NCBI GenBank assembly: GCA_030838815.1
Contig: JAUZEX010000269.1
Coordinates: 1 to 6,153, forward strand
Reading direction: 5' to 3'
Origin: Actinomycetota bacterium
GTDB taxonomy: Bacteria; Actinomycetota; Acidimicrobiia; IMCC26256; BP-133
DNA length: 6,153 nt
A program made the position numbers and the translations under genes. This document shows positions 4,870-6,153 of the stretch, in pieces. Every line of letters starts with the position of its first letter. The stretch's first letter is position 1. Below the pieces are notes generated by a model. That model worked only from the letters and a program-made list of their open reading frames with translations. It searched no databases and was not told the origin of the DNA.

Positions 4870-4905
4870 GCGTCAGGACTCCGGCGTCAGGACTCCGGCG
4901 TCAGG
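4870..4905. repeat. 14-bp tandem repeat, about 2.6 copies, spanning the hydrolase stop codon
   Basis: The unit GCGTCAGGACTCCG occurs at 4870-4883 and 4884-4897, followed by the first 8 bases (GCGTCAGG) at 4898-4905. The two full copies are identical. The partial copy contains the TGA stop (4903-4901, minus strand) of the glycoside hydrolase. Because the unit is not a multiple of three and lies after the stop, it can vary in copy number without altering the protein. Confidence 0.85.
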
Positions 4906-6153
4906 GTCGGGGATAGATCGGTGCCGGGTTGAAATACGGGTCGAGGGCCATGCGCCGGAAGGCATCGAGGGCGTCGGGCTCGGCCGGCAGCGTCCAGTCG
5001 TGGAGGCTGTTGGAGTGGAAGTAGACGACGGCCAGGATGCGGGGGAACTTCTGCTCCAGGGCGGCGTGGGCGGCGTCGATCCAGGCCGCCCGTTGCCCCG
5101 GGGCCGCCTGCTGGTCGCCGTACTCGCCGATCATGAGGGGCTTCGGCCGCTGTGACGCCCAGTTGTAGAAGGCGGAGAAGATCGGCTCGAACTCCTTGTA
5201 GGAGCTGTCGGGGTAGAAGTTGTAGCCGTCGGCGCAGATCCAGTCGACGACGTCGTCACCGGGGTAATACAGCTGGGCGCTCCCCGTCTTGAAGGAGGAG
5301 GCGTTCGGGCACCAGACCCAGGCGACGTTGGTGGCGCCCCGGGCGGTGAAGATGTCGTGGATGTGCCGCCAGGCGGCGATGTACGCCTCGGGCGACTGGC
5401 TGTAGGCCAGGTTGCGGCTGCCGTCCATCTCCCAGAACCAGCGCAGGAACACGTCCTTGCCGAGGGCCTTCACGCCGTCGGCCCGGGCGGCGATATAGGC
5501 GTCGTCGGCGCCGGACAGGATCACGTCCGACGACTGCTTGGCCCACGAGATCATCGGGATCCGTCCGCCGGCGAAGTCCCACGGCTGGCGCCAGGTGGGG
5601 AACGTGTCCCCCCACGGCTCGTACCAGTGGTCGATGTCGGCGGTGCGGCCGAGGGCCGTCTCCAGGTTCGTGAGGGCGGCCTTGCTCTCGGCCTGGGTGT
5701 AGACGTCGGTGTGGGCGTAGAGGCCGAACCAGGCGCCCGTGGCCGGAGCCAGCAGGGCGTCGCGGATCGAGCCGGGGTCGATGGTGAAGCGGCTGAGGGC
5801 CGGCGACGGGTCGGTGTTGCCGGCGGCGTCGGTCGCCTGCACGGCGAAGGTGTGGTCGCCCAGCCCCAGGTTGGCATAGGACGCCGGGGCGGTGCAGGAG
5901 GCGAAGGCCGCGCCGTCGAGGCGGCAGGCGAAGCTCGAGCCGGCCTCGGTGGCCGAGAAGTCGAACCGGGCCCCCTGGCCCTGGATCGACACGGCGTCGA
6001 TGGCCGTGTCGGGCGGGGCGGTGTCCACGATGGTCACCGACGCGCCGGCCGGTGTGGGGTCGACGTTGCCGGCGGCGTCGCTGGCCCGCACGGCGAAGGT
6101 GTGGGGCCCGACCGCCAGGCCGGAGTACGACTTCGGTGACGTGCACAGCGTGA
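4901..6153 (-). CDS. Secreted GH26-type glycoside hydrolase with Ig-like repeats, N-terminus beyond the window
   Basis: 416 residues are visible and the frame is open to the right edge; the apparent start at 6091 is an internal valine codon (GTG) within a repeat. First come two extracellular Ig-like repeats of 83 residues, each with HTFAVxAxDAAGNxDPxPA; the second shows FACRLDGAAFASC, whose two cysteines could form a disulfide. From about 5745 leftwards is a TIM-barrel-like domain: WFGLYAHTD, HWYEPWGDTFP, PMISWA, FLRWFWEMDG, VAWVWCPN, ICADGYNFYP and LMIGEYGD. The general acid/base is probably Glu at 5431-5429 (WFWEMDG) and the nucleophile Glu at 5125-5123 (IGEYGD), 102 residues apart, which fits family GH26 (beta-mannanase and related endo-glycanases). 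Substrate is not certain: mannan is the family default, but other GH26 specificities exist. Export is inferred from the repeats; the signal peptide would lie outside the window. Confidence 0.85.
   Translation of the reverse strand, partial: TLCTSPKSYSGLAVGPHTFAVRASDAAGNVDPTPAGASVTIVDTAPPDTAIDAVSIQGQGARFDFSATEAGSSFACRLDGAAFASCTAPASYANLGLGDHTFAVQATDAAGNTDPSPALSRFTIDPGSIRDALLAPATGAWFGLYAHTDVYTQAESKAALTNLETALGRTADIDHWYEPWGDTFPTWRQPWDFAGGRIPMISWAKQSSDVILSGADDAYIAARADGVKALGKDVFLRWFWEMDGSRNLAYSQSPEAYIAAWRHIHDIFTARGATNVAWVWCPNASSFKTGSAQLYYPGDDVVDWICADGYNFYPDSSYKEFEPIFSAFYNWASQRPKPLMIGEYGDQQAAPGQRAAWIDAAHAALEQKFPRILAVVYFHSNSLHDWTLPAEPDALDAFRRMALDPYFNPAPIYPRP
5816..5855 (-). repeat. Ig-like repeat core, copy 2 (249-bp period)
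   Basis: The block encoding HTFAVQATDAAGN shares long identical runs at DNA level with 6065-6104, for example GTTGCCGGCGGCGTC and GCACGGCGAAGGTGTGG on the plus strand. The offset is exactly 249 bp, or 83 codons. This is coding repetition from domain duplication within the hydrolase, not a mobile repeat. Confidence 0.7.
6065..6104 (-). repeat. Ig-like repeat core, copy 1 (249-bp period)
   Basis: Partner of 5816-5855, encoding HTFAVRASDAAGN. The rest of this repeat unit runs off the right edge, so more copies may lie upstream in the gene. Confidence 0.7.

Overview
The window is very GC-rich with strong G/C bias at third codon positions. It looks like chromosomal DNA of an actinobacterium, possibly of the class Acidimicrobiia or a relative. 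That placement is inference from gene content and style: an MtrA/MtrB-like two-component pair followed by a GerMN lipoprotein, and secreted 'DAAGN' Ig-like repeats. No marker gene here settles the taxonomy.

Layout, left to right. Positions 3-119 (+) hold the last 38 codons of a thioredoxin-fold protein. It converges, across only 19 bp, on a complete membrane-anchored TlpA/ResA-type thiol-disulfide oxidoreductase (139-747, -). All genes from here rightwards are on the minus strand, so transcription runs right to left. Upstream of the oxidoreductase lies a small unrecognised protein (792-1172). Then comes a 338-bp gene-free interval (1173-1510) with lower GC than its surroundings. It contains a strong imperfect inverted repeat (15 bp in three blocks, 1385-1458) and smaller palindromes.

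The core is a three-gene signalling operon: response regulator (3524-4204, mtrA-like), sensor kinase (2119-3507, mtrB-like) and a GerMN-domain lipoprotein (1511-2122, in the lpqB position). The spacings are 16 bp and then a 4-bp ATGA overlap. This is the gene order of the actinobacterial mtrA-mtrB-lpqB operon, which links envelope stress and cell-wall growth to division. The lipoprotein is much shorter than classical LpqB and has no room for its C-terminal propeller. Upstream lies a Fur-family metal-dependent repressor (4353-4823) with a palindromic, probably autoregulatory, region before its start. At the right edge is the 3' part of a secreted glycoside hydrolase (4901 to beyond 6153) with Ig-like repeats and a GH26-type catalytic domain.

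The most notable non-coding signals are the structured element at 1385-1458, a GC-only hairpin that buries the ribosome-binding site of the oxidoreductase, a 15-bp palindrome over the ribosome-binding site of the response regulator, the Fur upstream palindrome, and a 14-bp tandem repeat at the hydrolase stop codon. No established but hidden system (CRISPR, toxin-antitoxin, mobile element) is visible.
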